A stretch of 64,000 nucleotides of DNA, from contig JACKHI010000001.1 of the NCBI GenBank assembly GCA_020639075.1, forward strand, positions 434,001 through 498,000. The letters run 5' to 3'. A program made the position numbers and the translations under genes. The notes under the pieces are model-generated. The model was not told where the DNA came from and did not search any database. It saw only the letters and a program-made list of their open reading frames with translations. The DNA comes from Phycisphaerales bacterium (GTDB lineage: Bacteria > Planctomycetota > Phycisphaerae > UBA1845 > UTPLA1). The first letter of the stretch is position 1; every line of letters begins with the position of its first letter. Below, one piece after another: positions 17,031 through 25,714 of the stretch.

Positions 17031-19322
17031 TCATCGACGCTGTCTCTGCCTACGGCGAGTCTTCAGGCCCCAGATGGCGGGTACGAGGAAACTGACCAAC
17101 GGCCCGGATCCGGCGGCGCAGCAGTCGGCCGACATCTGCGGCAATGGCGCAGGAAGAACCGGATCATCGAGACAGTCGGGCGTTCCGTTCCCATCCGCAT
17201 CCGTATCGTCATTGCCGCAACCGCATGCGCCCGGCATCAACTTGGCCGGATCTGCCGGGCAACCATCGTCACTATCACATACGCCGTCGCCGTCACTGTC
17301 ATCGCCGATATCCTGCGGGCACGGATCGACGCTGTCGCATATGCCGTCGCCGTCCGTGTCGTCGGGATTGTCTGAAGGACAGGGGTCGACGCTGTCGCAC
17401 TTGCCGTCTCCGTCAGAGTCGTTAGTGGCGTCAGCTGGGCAAGGATCGACACTGTCACATAGACCGTCACCGTCCGAGTCATCGGGATCGTCGGCAGGAC
17501 ACGGGTCGATGTCATCGCAGACGCCGTCGGCGTCCGCGTCGCCCGACGCGTCATTCCCCATGCAGACGTCGCAGACATCTCCCACACCGTCTGCGTCGGA
17601 GTCCTGCTGGCTCGCGTTCGCCATACCGGGACAGTTGTCACAGCTATCGATGAGCCCGTCACTGTCGAAATCGACTTCGCATATGTCCAGAACGCCGTTG
17701 ACGTCGCAATCAAGGGTCGGATCGCCGGCGATTTCGTCCGCATCGGCCATGCCGTTGGTATCGCAATCCGTCCCGCTTTCCAGCGCGCCCATGTCCACGA
17801 TCGGGGGTGTTCCCGCTCCAGTGTCGACCACGCTCGGCTGATCCTGAAATCGCGGATCGCCGTCACGGTCCAGGGGCGTCGGCTCACCGACGTCGGAATC
17901 ACCGTCGACGTCGGCGATGTCCGCGGGCACGTTCGCATTGTCGCCGGCATCGACGCACGGCGAGGCGAGCGGCAGGCGATAGTCATCATCGATCGTGCCA
18001 ATGATGTTGTCGGCTCCGTCTGCGTCGGAGAATTGCGGGTCGGTATTGATGTTGTGCACGCCGCCGAACACACCGGAGTATCCCTGGACGCAGTTGTAGT
18101 CGTGAGCTGCGATCGTGAACGGAATCGACACCTGCATTTGTGCGGCTTCGTCCCCCACTGCATGAATCCCGTCGGAATTGAAATAGAGAACGGAATTGAG
18201 CACGCTTGCAGTGCTATCGAAAATGTGGATGCCGCCAGTGACGGTGCCGGCGCTGTTGTAGGCGACTGTGCAATTCACGACGGTCAGATTCGTGCCATTC
18301 CCGGCATGCGAACCCGCGTAAATGGCGCCACCGGTGTTTCCGGAATTGCCACTGAAAATCGAGTTGACGACGGTGACGACCACGCCGCCGGCAAATATGG
18401 CGCCGCCGCCGACGCCCGCCGCCTGGTTCTTCAGGAACGAACAATTGGCGAAATAGGCTTCACCACCGTAGCCGATGAACCCGGCGCCGCGGTTTCCGGC
18501 AACGTTGTCAATGAATACACAATCCACAAAGACAGGCGTCGCAGCGTTGCTGTAGAACGCAGCGCCGTCACTGATCGACGCCGTGTTGTCCTCGAAACGG
18601 CATCCTTGGAACCGTGGAGCGCATGTGTTGGTCAACGTGACGATGGCATAGACGCCGCCGCCGTTATTGGCTGAGTTGTTAACGATGTAGCAACCGTCAA
18701 GAAGCGGACTGCTGTCACGGATATACGCTGCGCTGCCGCCGCTTGCCGATTGTCCGTTGCGCAGGATGCAATTCCGAATGATCGCGGTGCTGCCGGTATC
18801 GACAAGCAAATTGCCGCCGCCGCCATGCGGATAGACCACTCCGTTGGCGTTTCCGTCGCGGATTCTGAAACCGTCCAGCACGGCCGTTTCCGGAACACCA
18901 CTGGCAGTGACGACATGGTAGCAGTTGTCCGCAGCGTCCATCAAAGTCCCGATGTCCCCGCTGAGCGTCGTGATGTTGTTCAAGACGTCCCGTAGGTCGG
19001 GATCGGCCGCAAGATGCCCGGGATATCCGCCGAGAATCTCCAAATCTTGCTGCATGGCAAATGTCGCCGTTCTCGGATCGCCCAATCCCGTCGTATCGGG
19101 TTTGTACGCACCTTTGGCCACGCGGATGATCTTCGATCCACCGATCCCGGCGGCCGTGTCAAGGGCTGTCGATAGGTCCGTGAATGCGTCGCCCCAGGTC
19201 GTGCCGCTGGCCGCGCCGCCGGCTGTCGCATCAACATACAGAATCGTCTGGGCCTGCGCCCTCTGTTCGACAGAAGTCGCCACCAGCGTCAAGACCACGA
19301 TGCAATGCAACTTAATTTTCAT
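17031..19322 (-). CDS. Secreted beta-helix protein with thrombospondin type 3 repeats
   Basis: About 763 residues from the ATG at 19322 (MKIKLHCIVVLTLVA...), giving a clean signal peptide ending near AQAQ; the frame extends 14 codons further. The N-terminal 450 residues form a polymorphic-outer-membrane-type beta helix with repeated GG(A/G)I/VY and NC..NNSA units. Then come about eight calcium-binding D-x-D-x-DG thrombospondin type 3 motifs, four of them in an exact 20-residue period. The C-terminus is a Cys pair, a hydrophobic segment and an Arg-rich end (LKTRRRQRQRR), like a cell-surface sorting tail. Probable adhesin or structural surface protein. Confidence 0.85.
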   Translation of the reverse strand: MKIKLHCIVVLTLVATSVEQRAQAQTILYVDATAGGAASGTTWGDAFTDLSTALDTAAGIGGSKIIRVAKGAYKPDTTGLGDPRTATFAMQQDLEILGGYPGHLAADPDLRDVLNNITTLSGDIGTLMDAADNCYHVVTASGVPETAVLDGFRIRDGNANGVVYPHGGGGNLLVDTGSTAIIRNCILRNGQSASGGSAAYIRDSSPLLDGCYIVNNSANNGGGVYAIVTLTNTCAPRFQGCRFEDNTASISDGAAFYSNAATPVFVDCVFIDNVAGNRGAGFIGYGGEAYFANCSFLKNQAAGVGGGAIFAGGVVVTVVNSIFSGNSGNTGGAIYAGSHAGNGTNLTVVNCTVAYNSAGTVTGGIHIFDSTASVLNSVLYFNSDGIHAVGDEAAQMQVSIPFTIAAHDYNCVQGYSGVFGGVHNINTDPQFSDADGADNIIGTIDDDYRLPLASPCVDAGDNANVPADIADVDGDSDVGEPTPLDRDGDPRFQDQPSVVDTGAGTPPIVDMGALESGTDCDTNGMADADEIAGDPTLDCDVNGVLDICEVDFDSDGLIDSCDNCPGMANASQQDSDADGVGDVCDVCMGNDASGDADADGVCDDIDPCPADDPDDSDGDGLCDSVDPCPADATNDSDGDGKCDSVDPCPSDNPDDTDGDGICDSVDPCPQDIGDDSDGDGVCDSDDGCPADPAKLMPGACGCGNDDTDADGNGTPDCLDDPVLPAPLPQMSADCCAAGSGPLVSFLVPAIWGLKTRRRQRQRR
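17261..17520. repeat. 60-bp tandem repeats encoding thrombospondin type 3 units
   Basis: Four consecutive 60-base units encode 20-residue blocks of the form DD(S/T)DGDGxCDSVDPCP. The matching (G)GATCGA/GGGTCGA blocks begin at about 17323, 17383, 17443 and 17503. Copies differ mostly at third positions, so this is an old coding duplication. Confidence 0.85.
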
Positions 19323-19364
19323 GATGCAACCCCATGACGGCCCAGACAGCAAAACCGCCGTCAA

Positions 19365-20015
19365 TCACATCTATCTCACGAGCCTTCGAATCGCACGGTA
19401 CCGAACACTGCTTCCGATAAGCACCGGATCGGTTTTGGTAGACAGGTCCCACTTGAGAATTGGCGCGATGTTCGGGAACCGCTCTGGACGTCCTGAACAC
19501 TCGCGTCATCGACAGGCGAAGCGTAGAGATACAACGCCGTGTCGTCACACACCCTCCTCATTAGACCAGATCAAGGGCTGGATTCCAATCACATCACGAG
19601 CCCCATATTTTCGCGTATTTCCTTACGACATGGGACAGACTTTTTCGTCTTGGTGCTGGTCCGGACCTCGGAATTGAGCATGGAATTGGAATCCGGTCCG
19701 CCGTGGACAAGCCGAAACGGTCGACCACGGTTATGCCGATCCAAAGGCGGCGGACAGTGCGGGACCGTGAGAACGCCATAAGAACTTATGCGACGGCAGT
19801 TCGGCATACCCTCGGCGGGTGCGGCACGACTTCGCCGGGGACTCGTTTGAGTCTTCCGACACCCCGTGTGACGCACGCCGCAAACCGAAGCGCACCGCGC
19901 TGAACGCGACGCGGCGATCGGTTTCAGCGACTTGGGCGATGCCAATGCAGCCGTCACCAGCCGCAATAGCTCGTTTGCCAACAGTCCCCCATTCTCCAGA
20001 CGCGTCGATTCGCCG
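19365..20015. other. Intergenic region, no gene supported
   Basis: About 650 bases between divergent genes. Several short overlapping frames exist on both strands, but none has family motifs, good ribosome sites or membrane segments. The long frame ending at 21245 could be read from 19932, but the sequence before 20028 does not belong to the protoglobin domain. Confidence 0.4.
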
Positions 20016-20021
20016 TATAAT
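20016..20021 (+). promoter_or_regulatory. Consensus -10 box adjoining the kinase start
   Basis: A perfect TATAAT with the GTG at 20028 beginning 6 bases later, the distance at which transcription normally starts. A weak TTCTCC is the only -35 candidate (18-base spacer). Suggests leaderless transcription of the sensor kinase. Confidence 0.5.
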
Positions 20022-20027
20022 CCATTT

Positions 20028-21245
20028 GTGGCGAACGATTTGTTCCAACGCATGAAACAGTACGTCGGCTTTTCCGCGGCCGACGCGCGTGCGTTGGCCG
20101 AGATCGCCAGCCCGATGACGGGACGAATTCCGGAAATCGTGGAAGAATTCTACGACGCCGTGAGGCGCGACCCGACGGCCGCCGGTATCTTCTCGACCCA
20201 GCCTCACAGCGCCGATCGGCTCCGTGCAAAACTGGCGGACTGGATTGGCACGTTGTTTGATGCGTCATACGGCGACGGGCATTTCGATCGAAGCCGCGCG
20301 ATAGGTCGCACGCACGTTCGCGTCGGTCTCCCACAAGATTACATGTTCACGGCCATGAACGTCCTCCGCCTGAGGCTGGCCCGCGACGTCCGAAGCGTGA
20401 CATCGCACGACTCATCGGCCGTCCTGGAGGCCCTCGAGAAACGGCTCGATCTCGAGCTCGCGATCATGAACCACGCCTACAGCGACAACCTCATCGAGCA
20501 GATGCAGCGTCTGGAGCAGAATCGGTTCGAACGTCGCTTGGGTGAGTCCCGACATCTGGCGATTGTCGGCGAACTGGCGGCATCGATTGCTCACGAAGTC
20601 AAGAACCCGCTCGCCGGCATCAGCGGCGCCATGCAGGTGATTCGCGCGACGCTGGATGACCAGCATCCCCATTGCGAAGTGATCGAAGAGGCGATGCGGC
20701 AGATCGATCGACTGGACACGGCGATTGAAGATCTCCTCGTCTACGCTCGTCCCAAACCGCCGAAGCGCACACAGATCGACCTTGCGGGACTCATGCGCCG
20801 CGTTTTGATCATTCTCCGCGAAGAACCGGCTTTCGCCACGCTCAACGTCACACTCGAACCGAGCCCCAGGGCCGTCGAGGTCGAAGCGGACGAAGCCCAG
20901 ATACAACAGGTCCTGATGAACGTCATGATCAACGCAGCCCATGCCTGCACGGCCGGCGGCCGGATCGACTGTCGCGTCCGTGAAACGGATGACGGCGCGC
21001 GAATCGAAATCGACGACGACGGCGCCGGCATTGACGAAGCGATCCGCGATCGCGTCTGGGAACCGTTCTTCACGACAAAGGCGAAGGGTACCGGCCTCGG
21101 TCTCGCCATCTGCAAGCGCATCGTGAGCGCTCATCATGGGACGATCCGCCTCGCGGACGGCCCCGATAGCGGCACGCGCGTGGTCATTTTGTTGCCTGCG
21201 CCGACAAGACACAACCCTGCGACGAAGGGAGCGGCAGCGCCATGA
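20028..21245 (+). CDS. Globin-coupled (protoglobin) sensor histidine kinase
   Basis: Residues about 1-165, counted from GTG 20028, form a protoglobin domain. It includes FYDAVRRDP and IGRTHVRVGLPQDYMFTAMN, where His96 is the expected proximal haem ligand. The kinase core follows: H-box GELAASIAHEVKNPL (His189), N-box QVLMNVMINAAHA, G1 DDDGAGID, F-box WEPFFTTK and G2 GTGLGLAI. There are no membrane segments, so it is cytoplasmic and should sense O2, CO or NO through haem. It overlaps the next gene by 4 bases (ATGA), so the response regulator is its partner. The longer frame from 19932 adds 32 unrelated residues. Confidence 0.92.
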   Translation: MANDLFQRMKQYVGFSAADARALAEIASPMTGRIPEIVEEFYDAVRRDPTAAGIFSTQPHSADRLRAKLADWIGTLFDASYGDGHFDRSRAIGRTHVRVGLPQDYMFTAMNVLRLRLARDVRSVTSHDSSAVLEALEKRLDLELAIMNHAYSDNLIEQMQRLEQNRFERRLGESRHLAIVGELAASIAHEVKNPLAGISGAMQVIRATLDDQHPHCEVIEEAMRQIDRLDTAIEDLLVYARPKPPKRTQIDLAGLMRRVLIILREEPAFATLNVTLEPSPRAVEVEADEAQIQQVLMNVMINAAHACTAGGRIDCRVRETDDGARIEIDDDGAGIDEAIRDRVWEPFFTTKAKGTGLGLAICKRIVSAHHGTIRLADGPDSGTRVVILLPAPTRHNPATKGAAAP

Positions 21246-22600
21246 ACAAGCCGCGCATCCTGATCATTGAAGACGAAAAGCTGATTCGCTGGTCGTTGCG
21301 GCAGCGCTTCGAAGAGGAGGGCCATTTCGTCGATGAGGCCGAGACCGGCCCGCTGGGCCTCGAGAAAATCGAGTCGACCGTGTTCGACCTCGTCATGCTC
21401 GACAACAAGCTGCCGGGCATGTCGGGACTCGATGTCCTGCGCGCCGTGCGGGCCGTCGATGAGGACATCGTCATCCTCATGATGACGGCCTACAGCAATG
21501 TCGAAGACGCCGTCGAGGCCATGCGACTGGGCGCGTTCGACTATGTCAGCAAGCCATTCAAGATGGACGCGCTGATGCTGACTGTGGGCAAGGCGTTGGA
21601 GACGACACGCCTGAAACGCGAGGTGCGCGACTTTCGGGCGCAGATGAAGAGGCAATTCGGCTTCGATCGTATCCTCGGCCAATGCGCGTCGATGAAGCAG
21701 TTGTTCGACATGATCCGGGATGTCGCAGAGAGCGGCGCCTCGACGATCTTCCTGCGAGGCGAGAGCGGTACGGGTAAAGACCTTGTCGCCAAGGCGATTC
21801 ACTACAACTCAGATCGCGCGAATCGGCCGTTCATGAACATCACGTGTACGGCGCTCAGCGAGTCGCTGCTGGAAAGCGAGCTATTCGGGCACGAACGCGG
21901 CGCATTCACGGACGCCCGACAGCAGAAGAAGGGACTTTTCGAACTCGCCGATCATGGAACCGTGTTTCTCGACGAAGTCGGCGACATGCCGCCGAAATTA
22001 CAGGCCAAGCTCCTTCGATTTCTTGAAGAAAAGACGTTTCGTCGAGTCGGCGGCGTGAAGGACATTCAAGTGGACGTTCGCATCGTCGCCGCTACGAATC
22101 GCGACATCGAGGCCTTCGTCGCGGCCGGCGACTTTCGCGAGGACCTGTACTATCGCTTGAACATCATTCCCATCAGCCTGCCGCCGCTGCGCGAACGCGG
22201 CGACGACATTCGGATCATCGCCGAATTCTATGTGGATCAGTATGCGACGGAATTTCGCAGGGGACCTCGTCATATCTCGGAGGAAGCGCAGAGGAAATTA
22301 ATGAGTCACTACTGGCCCGGAAACGTGCGAGAGCTCCGCAACACGATCGAACGCGCCGTTCTCTTCTGCAAGAACGACACGATCGACGCCGACGATCTCG
22401 TCATCGGGGCCAGGGCCCCGACGAACGCCGCGCTCTCGACGCACATTCCTCCCGAAGGCGTCAGCATTCAGGACATCGAGGAGTCGCTGGTTCGCCGGGC
22501 GCTTGAGCAGACTGACAACAATCAGACAAAGGCCGCGAAACTACTGCACCTGTCGCGCGATCAATTGCGTTACAGAATGGAACGATACGGATTGCTCTAG
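21242..22600 (+). CDS. Sigma54-dependent NtrC-family response regulator
   Basis: A 452-residue response regulator. The receiver domain has the phospho-acceptor Asp54 in VMLDNKLPG. The AAA+ domain has Walker A GESGTGKD, the sigma54-contact loop, Walker B VFLDEVGDM, and sensor/R-finger regions REDLYYRLNIIPISLPPLRER. A Fis-type helix-turn-helix lies at the C-terminus (NNQTKAAKLLHLSRDQLRYRME). The sigma54 loop reads GAFTDA instead of the usual GAFTGA, a variant I believe occurs in some natural activators. Cotranscribed with the protoglobin kinase. Four -24/-12 promoters within the next 14 kb are its probable targets (inference). Confidence 0.95.
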   Translation: MNKPRILIIEDEKLIRWSLRQRFEEEGHFVDEAETGPLGLEKIESTVFDLVMLDNKLPGMSGLDVLRAVRAVDEDIVILMMTAYSNVEDAVEAMRLGAFDYVSKPFKMDALMLTVGKALETTRLKREVRDFRAQMKRQFGFDRILGQCASMKQLFDMIRDVAESGASTIFLRGESGTGKDLVAKAIHYNSDRANRPFMNITCTALSESLLESELFGHERGAFTDARQQKKGLFELADHGTVFLDEVGDMPPKLQAKLLRFLEEKTFRRVGGVKDIQVDVRIVAATNRDIEAFVAAGDFREDLYYRLNIIPISLPPLRERGDDIRIIAEFYVDQYATEFRRGPRHISEEAQRKLMSHYWPGNVRELRNTIERAVLFCKNDTIDADDLVIGARAPTNAALSTHIPPEGVSIQDIEESLVRRALEQTDNNQTKAAKLLHLSRDQLRYRMERYGLL

Positions 22601-22611
22601 ACGCCATCGCG

Positions 22612-23316
22612 TCAGGATGGCTCGGCGGACGATTCCGACAGTGCCACAACCTGCGATCTGATCTGGGACATCGTCAGATCATGCGCGCGTCGAATCTGCC
22701 CGATCCTCGCGTCGTCTGCGGTATCCCCCGGCAGACCCAATACCGCCTTCAGTCGATCCGTCGATACGCCGGCGATCGCGGCTACTTCTCCTAATGTCAT
22801 CGATCCCTTCACTTGCGCACGCCCGCGCCCCGAATTGTGCTCATCCCGCGACACGGCTCGCTCTCCATCATTCACGAGACCGGCCGGGGCGTTGCGTCGG
22901 ATTGTCCCGTGCGCGTTGACCACGAGGTTGGACGCGGCCAACCAGTAGAACCCGCCGATGCTCCCTGCGACGATCGCCAGCGTCGCACAGCCAACGGCGA
23001 TCCGCCTTCCGGCGCGACTGCGTTGCACGCCCGCATTTGAACCAGGACTCAGTCCGATCGACGACAGCAACTTATCCGCGATCACGCAGGTCCAGGCCCA
23101 GTGTAGTGCAAGATGCACCAACAAGAGCACCAGCAGCGCCAGCGCGAGGTAGTAGTGCAGCCCGCCCCAATCGTGTCGCCCCATCCCCCATATCGCCCAT
23201 CGACCGCCGGTTCCCGGGGGCAGGGCGAAGCGCACAACCAATCCGGTTGCGATCATTCCCAGCATGACAATGAATGCAACGGCATCCACGACGAAATTGA
23301 GTGTTGTCCGGCGCAT
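22612..23316 (-). CDS. DUF4405/cytochrome b-like membrane protein
   Basis: A 234-residue protein with three membrane segments. Histidines in HDWGGLHYYLALALLVLLLVHLALHW could ligate haem b, as proposed for the DUF4405 / cytochrome b561-like group. The last 70 residues form a soluble domain (MTLGEVAAIAGVSTDRLKAVLGLPGD...) also seen on related proteins. It may pass electrons between quinones and a soluble partner; no partner is fixed. It lies 64 bases after the cytidylate-kinase-like gene on the same strand and probably shares its sigma54 promoter. It is convergent with the response regulator, 11 bases apart. Confidence 0.75.
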   Translation of the reverse strand: MRRTTLNFVVDAVAFIVMLGMIATGLVVRFALPPGTGGRWAIWGMGRHDWGGLHYYLALALLVLLLVHLALHWAWTCVIADKLLSSIGLSPGSNAGVQRSRAGRRIAVGCATLAIVAGSIGGFYWLAASNLVVNAHGTIRRNAPAGLVNDGERAVSRDEHNSGRGRAQVKGSMTLGEVAAIAGVSTDRLKAVLGLPGDTADDARIGQIRRAHDLTMSQIRSQVVALSESSAEPS

Positions 23317-23380
23317 AGGCCCGGCTCCTACAGATCCGCACCATGCAGTAAGGCGATCTGCCCGATCCCGAATCGCCTTG

Positions 23381-24100
23381 TTACTTCACGATCCCACGCG
23401 AACGCATGACGGCGAATACAAGATCGATCGCCTCATTGATCGTCACACGCTCGAGATTGACGACCAGGTCGAAGCGAGATGCCTCGTCGGGCAGCACGTG
23501 GAAGTTCTGCTTAATATATCGAGCCCGATCCCGCTCGATCGCTTCGATCTCGCGCATCGCCGCGTCGTACGTGACGCCGTGGTCCGCCGCGTACTGAGTC
23601 GCACAGAACGCCCGATCGGCGGTCAGCCGCACGCGCAGGCCGAGATCTCGCGGCAGAATCAAGTCGACGCCGCGACCGATGAAAATTCCGGGGGCGCTGC
23701 GGGACAGGGCGGCAACGGTTTCGACGAGCCGATTGAAATACGCCTCGCGACCGACAAACGTCGGCTGCAGGAACCCCCGAACGAACGCCTGAACCCAGTT
23801 TTCCGCCCGCTCGTCCAGATCGCGGAAAATCCGTGCCCGGCATGCGTCATCTCCCGCCATGGTGCGTAATAATTCGCGGTCAAACACCGGCCAGCCCAGC
23901 CGTTCGTTCAGCCGTTCCGCGAGGGCCGCGCCCGGAAGGCCGACGGACCTCGAAATCGTCACAAACTCCTTGACGGCCGCCGGCATGTCCGCGTCCGCCT
24001 TCTGACGATGGTCCTGTGAGCGAGCGATCTCCCAGTTACGCATCTGCCGCTCGAGCATCTGATTGGTCGTTCGCTTCTCGGAGAGGGTTCGAATCGCCAT
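23381..24100 (-). CDS. Cytidylate-kinase-like family protein
   Basis: A 239-residue P-loop-kinase-fold protein of the cytidylate-kinase-like family. Recognisable regions are VTISRSVGLPGAALAERLNERLGWPVFDRELL, GIFIGRGVDLILP, LRVRLTADRAFCATQYA and RDRARYIKQNF. The classical Walker A Gly-Lys-Ser is not evident (ISRSVGLPGA at that place), so nucleotide kinase activity is uncertain. SD GGGGG lies 6-7 bases before the ATG, and a near-perfect sigma54 promoter ends about 30 bases upstream, which ties it to the hydrogenase region. Confidence 0.85.
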   Translation of the reverse strand: MAIRTLSEKRTTNQMLERQMRNWEIARSQDHRQKADADMPAAVKEFVTISRSVGLPGAALAERLNERLGWPVFDRELLRTMAGDDACRARIFRDLDERAENWVQAFVRGFLQPTFVGREAYFNRLVETVAALSRSAPGIFIGRGVDLILPRDLGLRVRLTADRAFCATQYAADHGVTYDAAMREIEAIERDRARYIKQNFHVLPDEASRFDLVVNLERVTINEAIDLVFAVMRSRGIVK

Positions 24101-24129
24101 AAGTCACCCCCTTTCTCGATACAATTACC

Positions 24130-24145
24130 AGCAAAATTGATGCCA
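24130..24145 (-). promoter_or_regulatory. Sigma54 (-24/-12) promoter of the cytidylate-kinase-like operon
   Basis: On the minus strand, TGGCATCAATTTTGCT has GG and GC exactly 10 bases apart and matches TGGCAY-N5-TTGCW fully. The expected transcription start is near 24119, 19 bases before the ATG at 24100, leaving room for the visible GGGGG ribosome site. Confidence 0.8.
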
Positions 24146-24191
24146 CGAACACGCCGCATCGCCGGGGAGCGGGCGAATCGCCTGAGCCGCG

Positions 24192-24863
24192 TCAGGAACT
24201 CGGGACCGCATCCGGCTGTCGTTCGACAACGGACCGAATCCACGATGCCGCGTCGGCGATCCCGGCGCCGCTCCGCGCCGACGTCCTCAAAAGCTTCGCA
24301 CTCGGATTCAGTGTCCGAATGTCCGCCTCCGCCTGATCGACGTCGAACTCCACGTGCGGCAACAGATCGCATTTACTGATCAGGACGCCGCCGACGTGCT
24401 TGAACAACAGCGGGTATTTCTGCGGCTTGTCGTCGCCCTCGCAGACGCTCAGGACGCTGATGCGAAGGTGTTCTCCGAGATCGAAGTTTGCCGGGCAGAT
24501 CGGGTTGCCGACGTTTTCGATGATCAACAGATCAAGTTCGCTTTGTAAGAGCGACTCCATCCCGTGTTGAACAAGCGTCGCGTTCAAATGGCATCCGCCG
24601 TCCGTCAGCAACTGCACGACGGGCACACCAAGCGCGCCAATGCGTTCCGCATCACTAGTCGTCGCCAAGTCCCCTTCGAGTACGCCGACGCGCATCCAAG
24701 ACGATAGCCGCGGAATCAGCGACTCCAGCAATGACGTCTTGCCGCTCCCCGCACCGCCGAGGAGGTTGATGCATGAAACGCCCAATCGGTCGAAACGGCT
24801 GCGATTCTGTTCCGCCGCCTGATCGTTCTTCTCAAACACGTTCCGCAGAACTTCAATCTTCAT
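24192..24863 (-). CDS. hypB: Hydrogenase nickel-insertion GTPase HypB
   Basis: A 223-residue GTPase that, with HypA, delivers nickel to the hydrogenase large subunit. Visible are the P-loop NLLGGAGSGKTSLLE, EGDLATTSDAERI, GGCHLNATLVQ with the Cys-His nickel/zinc site, IENVGNPICPANFDLGE and ISKCDLLPH (the NKxD equivalent). There is no His-rich N-terminal tail, so it is not a nickel-storage form. It overlaps hypA by 11 bases and is the last gene of the operon. Confidence 0.97.
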   Translation of the reverse strand: MKIEVLRNVFEKNDQAAEQNRSRFDRLGVSCINLLGGAGSGKTSLLESLIPRLSSWMRVGVLEGDLATTSDAERIGALGVPVVQLLTDGGCHLNATLVQHGMESLLQSELDLLIIENVGNPICPANFDLGEHLRISVLSVCEGDDKPQKYPLLFKHVGGVLISKCDLLPHVEFDVDQAEADIRTLNPSAKLLRTSARSGAGIADAASWIRSVVERQPDAVPSS

Positions 24864-25209
24864 CGGTCGGTTCTCCGTCGATCCCCGTCAACTCGAGTTC
24901 GTCGCCGCCTCTCGCGTTGGATCCGCTGCGACCGCAGTCGGGACAACGCCAGTCCCAGTCAATCACACTGAAGAGTCTTCCGCATGCCTTGCACTCCAAC
25001 TGCATATGCGTCCGCTCGACGCAGAGTTCCGCCTTTTCGCACGGTGTGCCTTCCCGCGCAAGTGCATAGGCCTCGTCCAACAGCCACCGATCGACCTGTC
25101 GCATATCGCCGATTCGACAACGAAGGCGCGTGATCCGATGGATGTGGGACTCCCTCGCGATGTCGATCGCCGCGTCAACAAGGGCTCTGGCCACGGCGAA
25201 CTCATGCAT
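24853..25209 (-). CDS. hypA: Hydrogenase nickel chaperone HypA
   Basis: A 118-residue nickel-binding protein partnering HypB. The N-terminus MHEFAVARALVD carries the conserved nickel His2, and the zinc site is CKAC...CPDC. The start at 25209 (MHE) is fixed by the family; the longer open frame upstream belongs to the overlapping protease gene. It overlaps both neighbours, indicating coupled translation. Confidence 0.96.
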   Translation of the reverse strand: MHEFAVARALVDAAIDIARESHIHRITRLRCRIGDMRQVDRWLLDEAYALAREGTPCEKAELCVERTHMQLECKACGRLFSVIDWDWRCPDCGRSGSNARGGDELELTGIDGEPTDED

Positions 25210-25714
25210 GGCACGCCCCCCAGTCTGACCGACCGGCGCCCGCCCACAACGCACTCGCGATCGACGCGGCGATGCGCGGCACGACCGCCCTGACGGCAGG
25301 CGACAGCTCGTCCCCCTGCCGCGTGTCCGCAACGGCGATCGCGTAGATGCTGACACTCGGCGGCAGCATCCCCAGTTCACCAGCCAATCGCAGTGCGGCA
25401 TCGACGCTGAGCGTGTGCGTACTGTCCGATCGACGCGGCCGCAGCCGTCCGGGATCCCTCCTATAGTCGATGACCTGCCAACTGCCCGGCGGATGCGTCT
25501 GGTCCGCCGCGGCTGCATCGACGAGAATCAGCCTGTCGCAGTCGTCGAACTGATCGGCGAGCTCCGCACCGGGCGCCTCTGTCGCCGCAATACCAGCCGG
25601 AAGCGAGCCCATTGCGTTCAGTGTCTGAACGACGAGCAATCCGACTTGATCGTCGCGCCGAAACCAGCGACCGCACCCGACGACGCGAGTTCTTCCGGTG
25701 CGCTCGATCGACAT
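25202..25714 (-). CDS. Hydrogenase maturation protease
   Basis: A 170-residue endopeptidase of the HyaD/HycI family that trims the C-terminus of the large subunit after nickel insertion. Motifs are GCGRWFRRDDQVGL, with the nickel-sensing acid, and LILVDAAAAD, with a third ligand region around STHTLSVDAAL. The ATG at 25714 overlaps the large-subunit stop (ATGA), and the target, the large subunit ending beyond DPCISCATH, is directly upstream. Confidence 0.9.
   Translation of the reverse strand: MSIERTGRTRVVGCGRWFRRDDQVGLLVVQTLNAMGSLPAGIAATEAPGAELADQFDDCDRLILVDAAAADQTHPPGSWQVIDYRRDPGRLRPRRSDSTHTLSVDAALRLAGELGMLPPSVSIYAIAVADTRQGDELSPAVRAVVPRIAASIASALWAGAGRSDWGACHA

Noticed and set aside
17261..17520. 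60-bp tandem units considered as a CRISPR array
   Set aside because: The units are contiguous coding repeats for calcium-binding motifs with no unique spacers.
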